DNA of 35,139 nt from Gracilibacter sp. BRH_c7a (GTDB taxonomy: Bacteria; Bacillota; Desulfitobacteriia; Desulfitobacteriales; Syntrophobotulaceae), in NCBI GenBank assembly GCA_001516055.1, contig LOEZ01000095.1, forward strand, positions 1 to 35,139, read 5' to 3'. The first letter of the stretch is position 1; each line of letters opens with the position of its first letter. Shown here piece after piece: positions 7,711 to 16,370 of this stretch. The position numbers were made by a program, and so were the translations under genes. The notes beneath the pieces are model-generated. The model was not told where the DNA came from, did no database searches, and saw only the letters and a program-made list of their open reading frames with translations.

Positions 7711-8982
7711 CTAACTGTGTTTACTTATATTATAAAGCTTAATAGCTATTCCCAAGTTAAGCTTGGTTTCATAATTATTGAGAGAAACTCCTAGAATTTC
7801 TTCGATCCGATTCCTACGAAAGACAAGCGTTTTGGGATGAATAAAGAGATTGGCAGCAGTTTCTTTCAGATTATCATATCTCAGAAGCTCTTGGAGAGTA
7901 TTTACGAACTCTGTGCCTTTGGCATAATCATACTGAATAAGCTTCTCCAAGTTATCTTTCACAAAATCGTTAGCAATCACCTGTTTATTGATAGCAGTTA
8001 ACAGCTGTAAAACACCGACATCATGAAAATAATAAATGCCATGAACAGGTCCATCTTGTAATTTGGCAGCTACAAGTGAGGTTTGCGCCTGGTGATAACT
8101 ATTTTTTACACTATCAGGCCCGGTATTAATTTTACTGACACCTATTGTAACCTCTAAGTCTGGATAATAATTGTCAAGGGTGTCATTTATGCTGGAAACT
8201 TCCTTAAAGATTAGTTCCTCATTCCCATCTGTGTCGACCTGATGAAGAACACCAATCATCCCTCCGCAATCCCAGGCCAGACAATTTGGTGCCAAGCATA
8301 TGTGAGCGATTATCTCATCTTTTAATAACGGGTCTACAAAATTAGTCCTTAGATGATTATCTGTCGAAGCTGAATTGTTACTAAGGACTAATAGGCTGCA
8401 GAACAAAGAAGCATCTAAGATCAAATCTAAGTTTCTCGCCTCTTCTATTACATCCTGACTTACAATCATTTGGTCATGGATAATACGATTGAGCAAGTCC
8501 TTTCTACGGACTAGCTTAGCCTTGCTAATCAAATCCTCCCATTTATTATTATCCTTTAATAAGTGAATCAATGCTTTTTCCAATACAGTCTGCTCATTTT
8601 TAGTTTCTAAGGCATTATAAATGATTTTAACTATTTCTTCATTAACCCAAGGTTTAGCAATGTAATAAGTGATGATACCATTATTGATAGCGTTGATGAA
8701 AACATCGGTGTCGGAGTAGCCAGACATGAGGATTCTAATCGTGCCCGGTGAATTTTTTTTTACTTTTAACAATAGTTCAATCCCTGTCATCTTAGGCATT
8801 CTTTGATCACTTATTACCAGATCAATACTATTATTTTCGATAATTTCTAGAGCTTCTTCAGAGGAAGTCGTTATTAACGTTTCCAAATTATACTGTTTCA
8901 GTAGACGTTTAAGTGCTCGTAAGATATTTATCTCATCGTCAACAATAAGAATCTTTTGTTTATAAATGATTCTCCCCTCCAA
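7711..8982 (-). CDS. Response regulator: receiver domain plus PucR/CdaR-type output (423 aa)
   Basis: Residues 9-125 are a receiver domain: acidic pocket D15-D16, phospho-acceptor D59 in LVISDQRMPKMTG, S87 in ILMSGYSD, and K110 in YYIAKPW. The middle contains a degenerate GGDEF-like region (ITIGVSKIN, SYHQAQTSLVAAKL), as in CdaR/PucR proteins. The C-terminus carries the PucR-type helix-turn-helix, with LKETAANLFIHPKTLVFRRN and RIEEILG. Receiver plus PucR output is uncommon; most PucR proteins sense by other domains. The start is problematic: GGAGGGG (8974-8980) overlaps the only in-frame TTG (8982), and the best-spaced codon is an ATT at 8967. The partner is most likely the histidine kinase ending 142 bases upstream. 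Confidence 0.85.
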   Translation of the reverse strand: MEGRIIYKQKILIVDDEINILRALKRLLKQYNLETLITTSSEEALEIIENNSIDLVISDQRMPKMTGIELLLKVKKNSPGTIRILMSGYSDTDVFINAINNGIITYYIAKPWVNEEIVKIIYNALETKNEQTVLEKALIHLLKDNNKWEDLISKAKLVRRKDLLNRIIHDQMIVSQDVIEEARNLDLILDASLFCSLLVLSNNSASTDNHLRTNFVDPLLKDEIIAHICLAPNCLAWDCGGMIGVLHQVDTDGNEELIFKEVSSINDTLDNYYPDLEVTIGVSKINTGPDSVKNSYHQAQTSLVAAKLQDGPVHGIYYFHDVGVLQLLTAINKQVIANDFVKDNLEKLIQYDYAKGTEFVNTLQELLRYDNLKETAANLFIHPKTLVFRRNRIEEILGVSLNNYETKLNLGIAIKLYNISKHS

Positions 8983-9124
8983 AATCAGGTGACATTGTAA
9001 TTATTTGAAATCATCCTTTAGCACTTTTAAATTTTTAACAAACTTTCTCAACATCTTCAACTCGAACATTAAGAAAGTTTAATACTTTACGTTCAAGGGT
9101 TTTCGGCTTACAACTATCTTAAAA

Positions 9125-11251
9125 TCAAAGAGGAAATTTCAGAATAAATTTAGTCCCTTGACCAAGACCGCTTTCGACTTCTACGTCTCCATGGTGCTTG
9201 TTTACCATAATATCATAGACGATACTTAAACCCAGACCAGTACCTTCCCCCACAGGCTTTGTCGTAAAAAACGGATTATATATCTTCCCGATATCGGCTT
9301 GAGAAATCCCTATTCCATTATCCATAATTTCACAACAAACGTGATTTTCCGTTTGGTAAGTAGAAATCGTGATTAACCCGGTCTGACTAATTTTTTTGGC
9401 TTTAATCGCATATGTGGCATTTAGTAGAATATTTAATAATACTTGATTGATTTGTCCTATATTACCTTTTATTAAGGGGATAGCAGTAAAGCATTGTTCA
9501 ACGTGCGCATAGTACTTATATTCATTAATAGCCACGATTAACGTATTCTTAATCCCTTCATGAAGATCAAACTCTATTACTTCTTCATCATTATCCATTC
9601 TTGAAAACGCGCACAAACCTTTAACAATATTTTCCACTCTTTCCAGGCCTTCTTGCATATCTACTATTATTTCATTAATCTCTACCACTATATTGTTCGA
9701 TGCGTTTTGCCGATTAAACTTAATAAACCTTTCGTTTAGTTCTGCCGGTAGAGAAGCTTTCTTGAAAAATTCTGTATATTTCCAGAAGTTCTCCGTCAAT
9801 ATTTTTAAGTAGTGTTGTAGCGTACTGCAGTTACTAATTACAAAAGCTAACGGGTTATTCATCTCATGCGCCACCCCCGCTGCTAACTGACCTATCCCCG
9901 CTAGCTGTTCCTGTTGGATTAATCGACTTTGTGTTTCTTTTAGCTTAATAATAGTGTCCTGTAAAGCTGCATTATTCTGTTTTAATTCATTTTCCATACT
10001 TAACCGTTCAGTCATATCCCTACCGATGCTCATTACCACTTGTTGCCCGCTTAGCATAAATAGATGGGAATTCATTTCAACCGGCACTTTTGTCCCATCC
10101 TTGGCTACGTAATCCATCTCATAAGTAATATGACCCAATTGGCGAATCGTATCTTGAAGTATATAAAGATGCGGAACAAACTCTGGAGTGCATAAATCTT
10201 CTGCTGTCATTGTAAAAAATTCTTCCCGAGAAAAGCCAGTCTTCTTGCAGGCTAAGTCATTCACCTCAATGAAGCGCATTTTTTGGCCTGATTCTTCTAA
10301 GGTGTGAACACAAATAATATCATTGGCATTACGAAATAGCTCTCTGAACTTTCTTTCACTTGCTTTCAACGCTTCTTCGACCTGCAGACGTTCAAAGGCA
10401 TTGCTAAATATTTCTGAGGTTAGGTGAAGAAGAGATAAGTCCTCACGCCGCCAGCCTCCTGTTGCGTGTATATTGTCAAATCCTACAAAACCAAATAACT
10501 TTCTTTGTACAAATATCGGTAGAATGAGCAAAGAAACTATCTCTTGATTCTCTATTGTTTCTTTTCCTTTAACAAGAACTATTTCTCCTTTATGTAACTT
10601 CTCTATCCACCATGGAAATGAAGTCGATGGTATTTGCTGTAGGTTTTCTATCTCCGACGATATGCCTTCTGCGCACCATTCATAAGTATTGTCCAACATA
10701 TTCCCATTATCACTAAAGAGAAAAATATAAGAACGACTAGCGTTACTAAAACGTCCCATATCCTCCAAAGACATATTCATTGCTTGGTTTATATCAGAAA
10801 AACTGATAAACCGCGAGGAAATCTTTGAGACCAGCAGTTCAAATGCCAACCTATGAGTTAAAACTTCCTCCTCAATCTTTCTTTTTTTTATCGGGGTCGC
10901 AGCAATCCTTACACCTATTATTTCTTCTTTATCTGAAAGGATTGGGCAATAACAGACTTCAACCCAATAACTAATACCATCTAGACCGATAATCTCTTGT
11001 TCATACTCGATTAGTTCTCCCTTGTAAGCTTTATCTACAGATACTTTAATACTATCGACCTGCTCTTTGGCAAAGTAGTCAAAAAATAATTGACCGCTCT
11101 TCAGTTCTTGGTTAAGTATATCTTTAAAATAGATATTCGCAGTTTTATTAAATTCTTGAACTACGTATTTCTTATCAAGGATTATTACTAGATTAGGGTC
11201 GCTATCAAAAATATGCTTAAATGATAATTCGAAGTTTTCCAATAAATTCAC
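9125..11251 (-). CDS. PAS-GAF-PAS sensor histidine kinase (708 aa)
   Basis: No membrane segment is visible, so it is probably a cytosolic sensor. Domain order: PAS (about 10-125, with FNKTANIYFKDI and YWVEVCYCPI), GAF (about 150-290, with SRSYIFLFSDNGNML and KLFGFVGFDNI), a second PAS (about 300-420, with FREEFFTMTAEDLC and SIGRDMTER), a coiled-coil linker, then the transmitter. The H-box is GQLAAGVAHEMNNP with H462, the N-box NQVLLNILLNATYAI, and the G-boxes DNGIG and GEGTGLGLSIV. The start is GTG at 11251 with a poor site, or TTG at 11242, which has GAGG 9 bases upstream. The PucR-type response regulator immediately downstream is the likely partner. The signal is unknown. Confidence 0.92.
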   Translation of the reverse strand: MNLLENFELSFKHIFDSDPNLVIILDKKYVVQEFNKTANIYFKDILNQELKSGQLFFDYFAKEQVDSIKVSVDKAYKGELIEYEQEIIGLDGISYWVEVCYCPILSDKEEIIGVRIAATPIKKRKIEEEVLTHRLAFELLVSKISSRFISFSDINQAMNMSLEDMGRFSNASRSYIFLFSDNGNMLDNTYEWCAEGISSEIENLQQIPSTSFPWWIEKLHKGEIVLVKGKETIENQEIVSLLILPIFVQRKLFGFVGFDNIHATGGWRREDLSLLHLTSEIFSNAFERLQVEEALKASERKFRELFRNANDIICVHTLEESGQKMRFIEVNDLACKKTGFSREEFFTMTAEDLCTPEFVPHLYILQDTIRQLGHITYEMDYVAKDGTKVPVEMNSHLFMLSGQQVVMSIGRDMTERLSMENELKQNNAALQDTIIKLKETQSRLIQQEQLAGIGQLAAGVAHEMNNPLAFVISNCSTLQHYLKILTENFWKYTEFFKKASLPAELNERFIKFNRQNASNNIVVEINEIIVDMQEGLERVENIVKGLCAFSRMDNDEEVIEFDLHEGIKNTLIVAINEYKYYAHVEQCFTAIPLIKGNIGQINQVLLNILLNATYAIKAKKISQTGLITISTYQTENHVCCEIMDNGIGISQADIGKIYNPFFTTKPVGEGTGLGLSIVYDIMVNKHHGDVEVESGLGQGTKFILKFPL

Positions 11252-11356
11252 CCTCGTGACTGCTATTCTAACTTATTGACACTCTTAATTTATCATATAT
11301 ATATCAACATAGAAACTGGCTAATTTTTACTGCTAACTATACAACTCTCCCCAATC

Positions 11357-11560
11357 CTAGTTCTTAAAACTATGAATCGGAGCCGGAATCCTTCCTCCTC
11401 TGTTGATAAACTCTTCCGAACTAAATTCATTTAGTGCCATAATCGGCATATAGCCTAGCAAACCACCGAATTCCGCCGTTTCTCCTACTCCTTTACCATG
11501 GACTGGGATAACTCGGACAGCGGTGGTTTTGTTATTAATAATCCCGATAGCTGCTTCATC
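11357..11560 (-). pseudogene. Dead 3'-end fragment of the UPF0210 gene (68 codons with stop)
   Basis: The 204 bases match 21702-21905, the last 68 codons of the intact UPF0210 gene, at 202 of 204 positions (offset 10345). The two differences are at 11504 (synonymous, Pro) and 11542 (Val to Ile). Homology ends exactly at the last base of the stop codon on one side and at DEAAIG on the other. Upstream in frame only 12 foreign codons precede a TAG, with no start codon, so it is not a gene. It lies directly after the terminator of the SLC13-type gene. The rest of the long gene-free stretch 11252-11658 holds that terminator, and near 11630 a plus-strand AAGGGAGG with no gene after it. Confidence 0.93.
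11357..11560. repeat. Left copy of a 204-bp direct repeat bounding the catabolic island
   Basis: This copy and 21702-21905 are in the same orientation, 99% identical, and 10,141 bases apart end to end. The island of seven genes lies exactly between them. No target-site duplication or integrase was seen. Confidence 0.93.
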
Positions 11561-11565
11561 GGTTT

Positions 11566-11610
11566 CAAAAAGAAATCCTGTCGTAATGCTAGATGGCTAA
11601 CTAGACAGGA
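11566..11610 (-). terminator. Terminator at the end of the LacI-to-SLC13 unit
   Basis: On the minus strand TCCTGTC and GACAGGA form a 7-bp stem around a 21-base loop (11576-11582 with 11604-11610), followed by ATTTCTTTTTG. It lies 48 bases past the SLC13-type gene and abuts the repeated UPF0210 fragment. Confidence 0.65.
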
Positions 11611-11658
11611 ATATATATAAAATAAATTCAAGGGAGGACATAATCATTAATAACTGGT

Positions 11659-13095
11659 TTATATCTTAAACTTCAATATTTCCAAACCAACCAATGGCCA
11701 GTAATAAAACGCACTTAATAAAGTGACAACGACTGTAATAACAGTAAGTATAATTCCTACTTTTAAATGGTCTTGGAAGGTGTGATGACCCAAAGAGAAA
11801 GCCGTCATCCCACTAATAGTCTGCATTGGAAATAAAAAGCAGATACTACTTCCGATCAGGGTAATCATCCCCAACCAAATAGGATTAATTGAAGTAATCT
11901 TAGCAAAGGTAAAGACCAAAGGCATGAAAGAAGCTACCATCATGGTGTAATTCAAAAAACCAATTCTTATAAGCACAAGCGTTATCATGAGAATCAAAGC
12001 CACAATGAGAGCGGACGTATCTCCTAGGTATTTTTCTGCTGTTAGAGAAAGCCATCCGGTAATCTCACTTACTTCTAGGGCATCGGCTATGCTAAAGCCT
12101 GCAGCAAAGGCAAATAAAACACTCCACTCTATCTTAGTCATGGACTCTTTCCAATCCAGCAGTCTAATACCAGGTAGAAAAAGAAGCGAAGCCACAAAGA
12201 CAGCTGACATTGCAAGGGAAAATCCGTGGAGACTCTTGGTTATCCATAACATGAGCAAGAGAGAATATAGAATCATTATTTTAACTTCTTGCTGGTTTAA
12301 TTCTCCTGCCTTACTTCTCTCTTTCAATAGAAATTCTTGATCTACGCGAATACGATTATCCCGAAAGAGGAACGTAATTATCACGATCCAAAAAATAACA
12401 ACAATCACTAAAACCACTGGCCCCATCATCATTAGCCATTCAATATAACTCCAACTCTTGCCCATCGTCTCAAAAAGTTGAGCAGCGTATAAAGTGCCCC
12501 CACCGCCGGTTATGACTCCGAAGGAACCTATGAATGGAACAAAAGTCATAGCTGGGATTATTATCTTGCCTAACCCTTTTATCCCTTGCAGCTCTACAGA
12601 TTTTAGAAGTCCTACACAGATAGGTAAGATTAAGACCATTCTTCCCAATACACTCGGTATAAAAAAAGTTAGTGATAACCCAAATAACATCATAAATAAA
12701 ATTATCAGCCTCAAATTACCTTTAGCCAAAAGAAACATATTATAAGCAATCCGTTTGTGGATGCTAGTTTTTTCAATCGCTTGGCCCATCATAAGGGTCG
12801 CAATCAGTAGCCAAATTATTTCTTTACCGAGATTCCCTGCTGCCTGTTCAAACGCCAATATATCGAAGGCGGAGAAAAGAAAAATGGTTATCATCCCGGT
12901 AACGGCAGCCGGGATGATATCAGTAATCCAAAGAATAATCGCCAAAACTATTATTGCAATCGTAGTAGGTCCTCTTTCTCCCATCCCACTTGGAACTGGC
13001 AGAAAGAATGAGACTGCTACTAATAGAAGAGCTAGAATAATTAAAGTAGGCTTTATTACCCTTATCCGTCTAATGTCCGAAATTATCTTCTTCAT
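11659..13095 (-). CDS. SLC13/DASS-family permease, divergent (478 aa)
   Basis: About twelve membrane segments are present, with the N-terminal part (IIPAAVTGMITIFLFSAFDIL, LGKEIIWLLIATLMMGQAIE) characteristic of the divalent anion:sodium symporter family. Members import dicarboxylates, tricarboxylates or sulfate. The two re-entrant hairpins are recognisable by position but unusual. Where most bacterial members carry GTPPN or SNT, this one has ITGGGGTLYAAQLF, and the second hairpin reads GSSICFLFPMQTISGMTAF. Substrate specificity is therefore not predicted. The start ATG at 13095 has AGAGGA 8 bases upstream. It is the last gene of the LacI-headed unit, 68 bases after the beta-propeller gene, and a terminator follows. 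Confidence 0.82.
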   Translation of the reverse strand: MKKIISDIRRIRVIKPTLIILALLLVAVSFFLPVPSGMGERGPTTIAIIVLAIILWITDIIPAAVTGMITIFLFSAFDILAFEQAAGNLGKEIIWLLIATLMMGQAIEKTSIHKRIAYNMFLLAKGNLRLIILFMMLFGLSLTFFIPSVLGRMVLILPICVGLLKSVELQGIKGLGKIIIPAMTFVPFIGSFGVITGGGGTLYAAQLFETMGKSWSYIEWLMMMGPVVLVIVVIFWIVIITFLFRDNRIRVDQEFLLKERSKAGELNQQEVKIMILYSLLLMLWITKSLHGFSLAMSAVFVASLLFLPGIRLLDWKESMTKIEWSVLFAFAAGFSIADALEVSEITGWLSLTAEKYLGDTSALIVALILMITLVLIRIGFLNYTMMVASFMPLVFTFAKITSINPIWLGMITLIGSSICFLFPMQTISGMTAFSLGHHTFQDHLKVGIILTVITVVVTLLSAFYYWPLVGLEILKFKI

Positions 13096-13163
13096 ATCAT
13101 GATTCCTCTAATCCCTAGTTGTTCTAACGAGGCGAGATCGGAACAAATATCGGGATAATTATC

Positions 13164-14210
13164 TTAAGGTGTATAAATTTTTCTTTCAGCAGGCGTTTCC
13201 CATAGCTGCCCTTGTGGACTTTTTTCCCAAGCTTCGAGATCTAATAACCCTATCCCCCTACCGAGCCCGGGAGCATCGGTTCTGGTATTCACCATGAAGG
13301 CCAGCCACTTTCCATCAGGGCTAACATTACAGTTACTGCAGCGCCAAGGAGCACGCCCTAGCGATTGAGTCATTCTCACCCTTTCCCCAGACCCATCAAG
13401 CTTAAGCTTCCACAGATCAATCGGAGGCCAGTAATTTTCAAAATCACAAGAAGATTCAAGCGTAATATATTCATGATCCGGGAAGATCCCTTCACATTCA
13501 TTATGCGTCATAGGCTCATCGATATATATCTGAACCTCTCCTGTTTCCAGGTGGACACCTTTCACTACACATTTCCAGTTAGTAGTGTCTCTTTTAGGGA
13601 AACGGTTGACATACTCCGCAAAGATTAGCTCTTTATCATCGTAGCGAAAATCTTGTGGTTCCGGGACTCTTCGCCCCTTAGCCTTATATACAACCCGGTC
13701 CTCTCCAAGTTCAGGCCCATCAGCTCCGTACACGATCTCCGTAACATGTATCTCGAAATCATCTTCAGTACCTATGCTTGAATCATGATTACCGTTCATG
13801 GAATATGCTATTCTATTCGCAATAGCTGATACCGCACATCCCTCAAATATCCTTCTGCCCAACGGTTTCGGTGGGTTTTTGGCTTCTTTATCGAGAATCC
13901 ATAGTTCGGATTCCACATGACGGCTAACTTCATAATTCTTAAAATCTCTGGGGCCGATGAGTAAGTAATCCCCATTGGGCAATACAAGAACTCTTAGAAA
14001 AGAGTGGTACAATCCTTTGTCCTTAGTAAGATTACGTACTACTTTAGTCTCGAGGTCAATCTCACAGACATCCCCAAAACTATTCTCTATAAACGCAAGT
14101 TTCTTACCATCGGGAGTCCAATAAGGTCTCTCCCCATAGTCTAGAAGCCCGTAATGAAACTCGGGAGGGTCATCGAAAAAATGTGGTCCATCATAAGGTT
14201 TTTTATCCAT
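13164..14210 (-). CDS. TolB/PD40-like beta-propeller protein, cytosolic (348 aa)
   Basis: Several blade motifs of the PD40/TolB type are visible: WTPDGKKLAFIENSFGDVCE near residue 31, VLPNGDYLLI, and VSPDGKWLAFMVNTRTDAPG near the C-terminus. Between them lie aspartate- and histidine-rich loops, including MTHNECEGIFPDHEYITLES. No signal peptide is present. The fold is shared by oligogalacturonate lyase (family PL22) and by TolB-like binding proteins; the NExEGIFPD stretch looks conserved and could be an active-site or metal region. That is inference. The gene follows the glycosidase-like gene by 21 bases with a GGGAG ribosome site, so the two products probably act in one pathway. Confidence 0.75.
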   Translation of the reverse strand: MDKKPYDGPHFFDDPPEFHYGLLDYGERPYWTPDGKKLAFIENSFGDVCEIDLETKVVRNLTKDKGLYHSFLRVLVLPNGDYLLIGPRDFKNYEVSRHVESELWILDKEAKNPPKPLGRRIFEGCAVSAIANRIAYSMNGNHDSSIGTEDDFEIHVTEIVYGADGPELGEDRVVYKAKGRRVPEPQDFRYDDKELIFAEYVNRFPKRDTTNWKCVVKGVHLETGEVQIYIDEPMTHNECEGIFPDHEYITLESSCDFENYWPPIDLWKLKLDGSGERVRMTQSLGRAPWRCSNCNVSPDGKWLAFMVNTRTDAPGLGRGIGLLDLEAWEKSPQGQLWETPAERKIYTP

Positions 14211-14231
14211 CAGAATAACTCCCTTCTTTAT

Positions 14232-16361
14232 CTACTCGAAAACAACGATTTCATGATCAGATAATTCTGGCACGGTAACTTCTGCCCAGCCATTTACATA
14301 TTTCGGTTCAAGAGTGAGGTTGCTATTAAGAAGCCGTACCTTAGTTAAATTCTCAATCTTAAGCTTTACTGTAATGTCTTTAGCAGGGATAATGGTCTGC
14401 CCTGGTCTTCTCCAACCTGTATTCAAATGTATCCCTACAGGGTAGTTTATCAGATGTACTAATTTTCTCTCGGATTGAGAAACGTAAGCAATCTCAATAT
14501 TTTCCGGTGCAGAGACGATTATATCAGCCGCCTCTCCTAGTCCAGCCCAAACAGCATTGGCAAGGAGCATCCCTAAGTCCCTAAACCCATATCTGTAGAA
14601 AAGAAGATCCATTTGATTGGAGAAATAAACAGTCTTCCCTTCACCATATCCGCCATAAGAAAGAATAGGATGGTCAGTAGTAACGTCTATCAAACTGTAC
14701 TCAGGTATACTGATGGTCGACCCTGCATGAGCCTGGACAGGAGGTATTAGGGTTAGTGGTACAGTCCTTGACGCATCGGGTCTGAATAAGACCATGGAGC
14801 CATCATTCGGAAGAATATCAGTGTCTCCTATACCTTTTAGCATCTCATCATCTCTAATCTCGATATTGGCGTAAGAAGATTTAAGATTATCGCGAGTATA
14901 TCCCAGATATTCCCCACCGAACGCTTCTTCAAATAACGGTTTATCCCGTTTCTTACCCATTTCATCAAACATACCCGTTTCGAACGTAGTAATCACCGTT
15001 CCACCATCTCTAGCAAATTTCCGGACAGCTTCGGCACTATCATCCGACATACAGGCAGTATTAGGCAAGATCAAGACTGAGTATTTGTCTAGATTCTTAG
15101 AACATAGGAATTTATCTGAAAGAATATCAAAGGGAATGTGATTCTCTATTAGTGCAAGATAATAACCTCTAAAATGATCTAGATACTTTTTCTCAGGAGA
15201 ATCTCCCGCGTAATTATCCATGGTAAATCTGGAATACACCAAAGCAGTTTTGGCAACTGATTTAGCATCATCAAAGTATTCAGCCCATCTACCCTGTCTG
15301 TTCATCACCTCCTGAAGAGGCTTATATCCCCGACGGTCAAAGTAATCTGAATACCCTCCATTGATATGGAGCCAAGTGGATGTCCCAAAGGCAAACTGCT
15401 GAGCTAACCAGAAACGGTTTTCTTCCTCGGGAGCAGAATATACTCTCCACCAAGGATAGAAATAGCTGGCAGTCATCCATCGAGGTTTATCAGGAGCATT
15501 GGTCTGCAAGTATTTAGCCTGAGCTCCCGGCCACCAAGGCACAGTATAGCGTCGCTGACACTCAACTGTAATTACATCCTGATGCTCAATCCAGTAGTCC
15601 ACATCCCAGCCACCTGGCCTAGAGAAATCCCATGACTCCATAAGTTGTACAGCTGCCGTCCACACTACCTCAGGCTTGATCTGGTTCTTAAGATCATGTA
15701 CTTTTTTAATCCATTTCGCAATTTGTTTATAACGCCATTCGTTGAAAGTCAACCAGATTGGGTCTTTCCAGTCCTCCTCCATAGGAATATCAAAGCCTGA
15801 ATCTTCTTTAAAAATCCTACGACAGTTGTTACAATAGCAAGTTCCAGTATCCCAAGCACTAAATTTACCATGATTGTTCCACATACCATCTATATCATAG
15901 TTTTCCAAGAGTTCCCGCACTATCAAGAGCATATATTCGTTATAGTAACCACCATTGGGGCAGGTTACATAATGCCCGCTCACCGGGTACATGTTCCCAT
16001 CTTTATCCCTGGAGAACCATTCCGGATGCTTTTCTGAGTGTATCTTAGAAGCACAGCTTGGGTCGATACGAGCTAGAACTTTGAGTCCCTCTCTATGGGC
16101 GACTGGGATCACATCTGCCAATAGGTCTCTATCTCCAAGACTTTTGCTCTTGGGATGATCGAGTACTTTTGTATCATAGAAAGCTACTATGCCACCACCA
16201 TTTAGGCTAAAAGCAGTCGCATCAAATTTTTGAGCATTGGCAACCAGTTCTTCGGGAACTAATTTATGTTCGTCCCCTTCTCTGATATTGATGAGAAGCA
16301 AACGATTAGGCTCTTCCCACCATTTCTTATCTTGTGGCGATGTATGGTGCTGTTGTTCCAT
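14232..16361 (-). CDS. Glycosidase-like TIM-barrel protein with beta-galactosidase-type trimerisation domain (709 aa)
   Basis: ATG at 16361 follows AGGAGG closely. Residues about 18-345 form a TIM-barrel like Pfam Hyp_GHL_6: HPEWFSRDKDGNMY, TCPNGGYYNEYML, then DIDGMWNNHG (157-165) and the cysteine cluster CYCNNC (175-180). Residues about 372-610 resemble the class-I-glutaminase-like trimerisation domain of GH42 beta-galactosidases (YSVLILPNTACMSDDSAEAV, FARDGGTVITTFETGMFDE). A C-terminal beta domain ends DHEIVVFE. No signal peptide: the enzyme is cytosolic. The usual acidic residue after DG(I/M) is Asn here; E267 in VITVECQRR is a candidate acid. The substrate is unknown; the context suggests an imported oligomer or glycoside. 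Confidence 0.75.
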   Translation of the reverse strand: MEQQHHTSPQDKKWWEEPNRLLLINIREGDEHKLVPEELVANAQKFDATAFSLNGGGIVAFYDTKVLDHPKSKSLGDRDLLADVIPVAHREGLKVLARIDPSCASKIHSEKHPEWFSRDKDGNMYPVSGHYVTCPNGGYYNEYMLLIVRELLENYDIDGMWNNHGKFSAWDTGTCYCNNCRRIFKEDSGFDIPMEEDWKDPIWLTFNEWRYKQIAKWIKKVHDLKNQIKPEVVWTAAVQLMESWDFSRPGGWDVDYWIEHQDVITVECQRRYTVPWWPGAQAKYLQTNAPDKPRWMTASYFYPWWRVYSAPEEENRFWLAQQFAFGTSTWLHINGGYSDYFDRRGYKPLQEVMNRQGRWAEYFDDAKSVAKTALVYSRFTMDNYAGDSPEKKYLDHFRGYYLALIENHIPFDILSDKFLCSKNLDKYSVLILPNTACMSDDSAEAVRKFARDGGTVITTFETGMFDEMGKKRDKPLFEEAFGGEYLGYTRDNLKSSYANIEIRDDEMLKGIGDTDILPNDGSMVLFRPDASRTVPLTLIPPVQAHAGSTISIPEYSLIDVTTDHPILSYGGYGEGKTVYFSNQMDLLFYRYGFRDLGMLLANAVWAGLGEAADIIVSAPENIEIAYVSQSERKLVHLINYPVGIHLNTGWRRPGQTIIPAKDITVKLKIENLTKVRLLNSNLTLEPKYVNGWAEVTVPELSDHEIVVFE

Positions 16362-16370
16362 AGTGCCCTC

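Noticed and set aside
9040-9080. Inverted repeat AAACTTTCT / AGAAAGTTT after the kinase gene
   Set aside because: The 9-bp AT-rich stem has a 23-base loop and no U-tract, so neither terminator nor operator is well supported.
11561-11658. Possible insertion-sequence end or leader remnant between the UPF0210 fragment and the SLC13 gene
   Set aside because: The inverted repeat here is better explained as the terminator of the SLC13-type gene, and no transposase or target duplication is visible.
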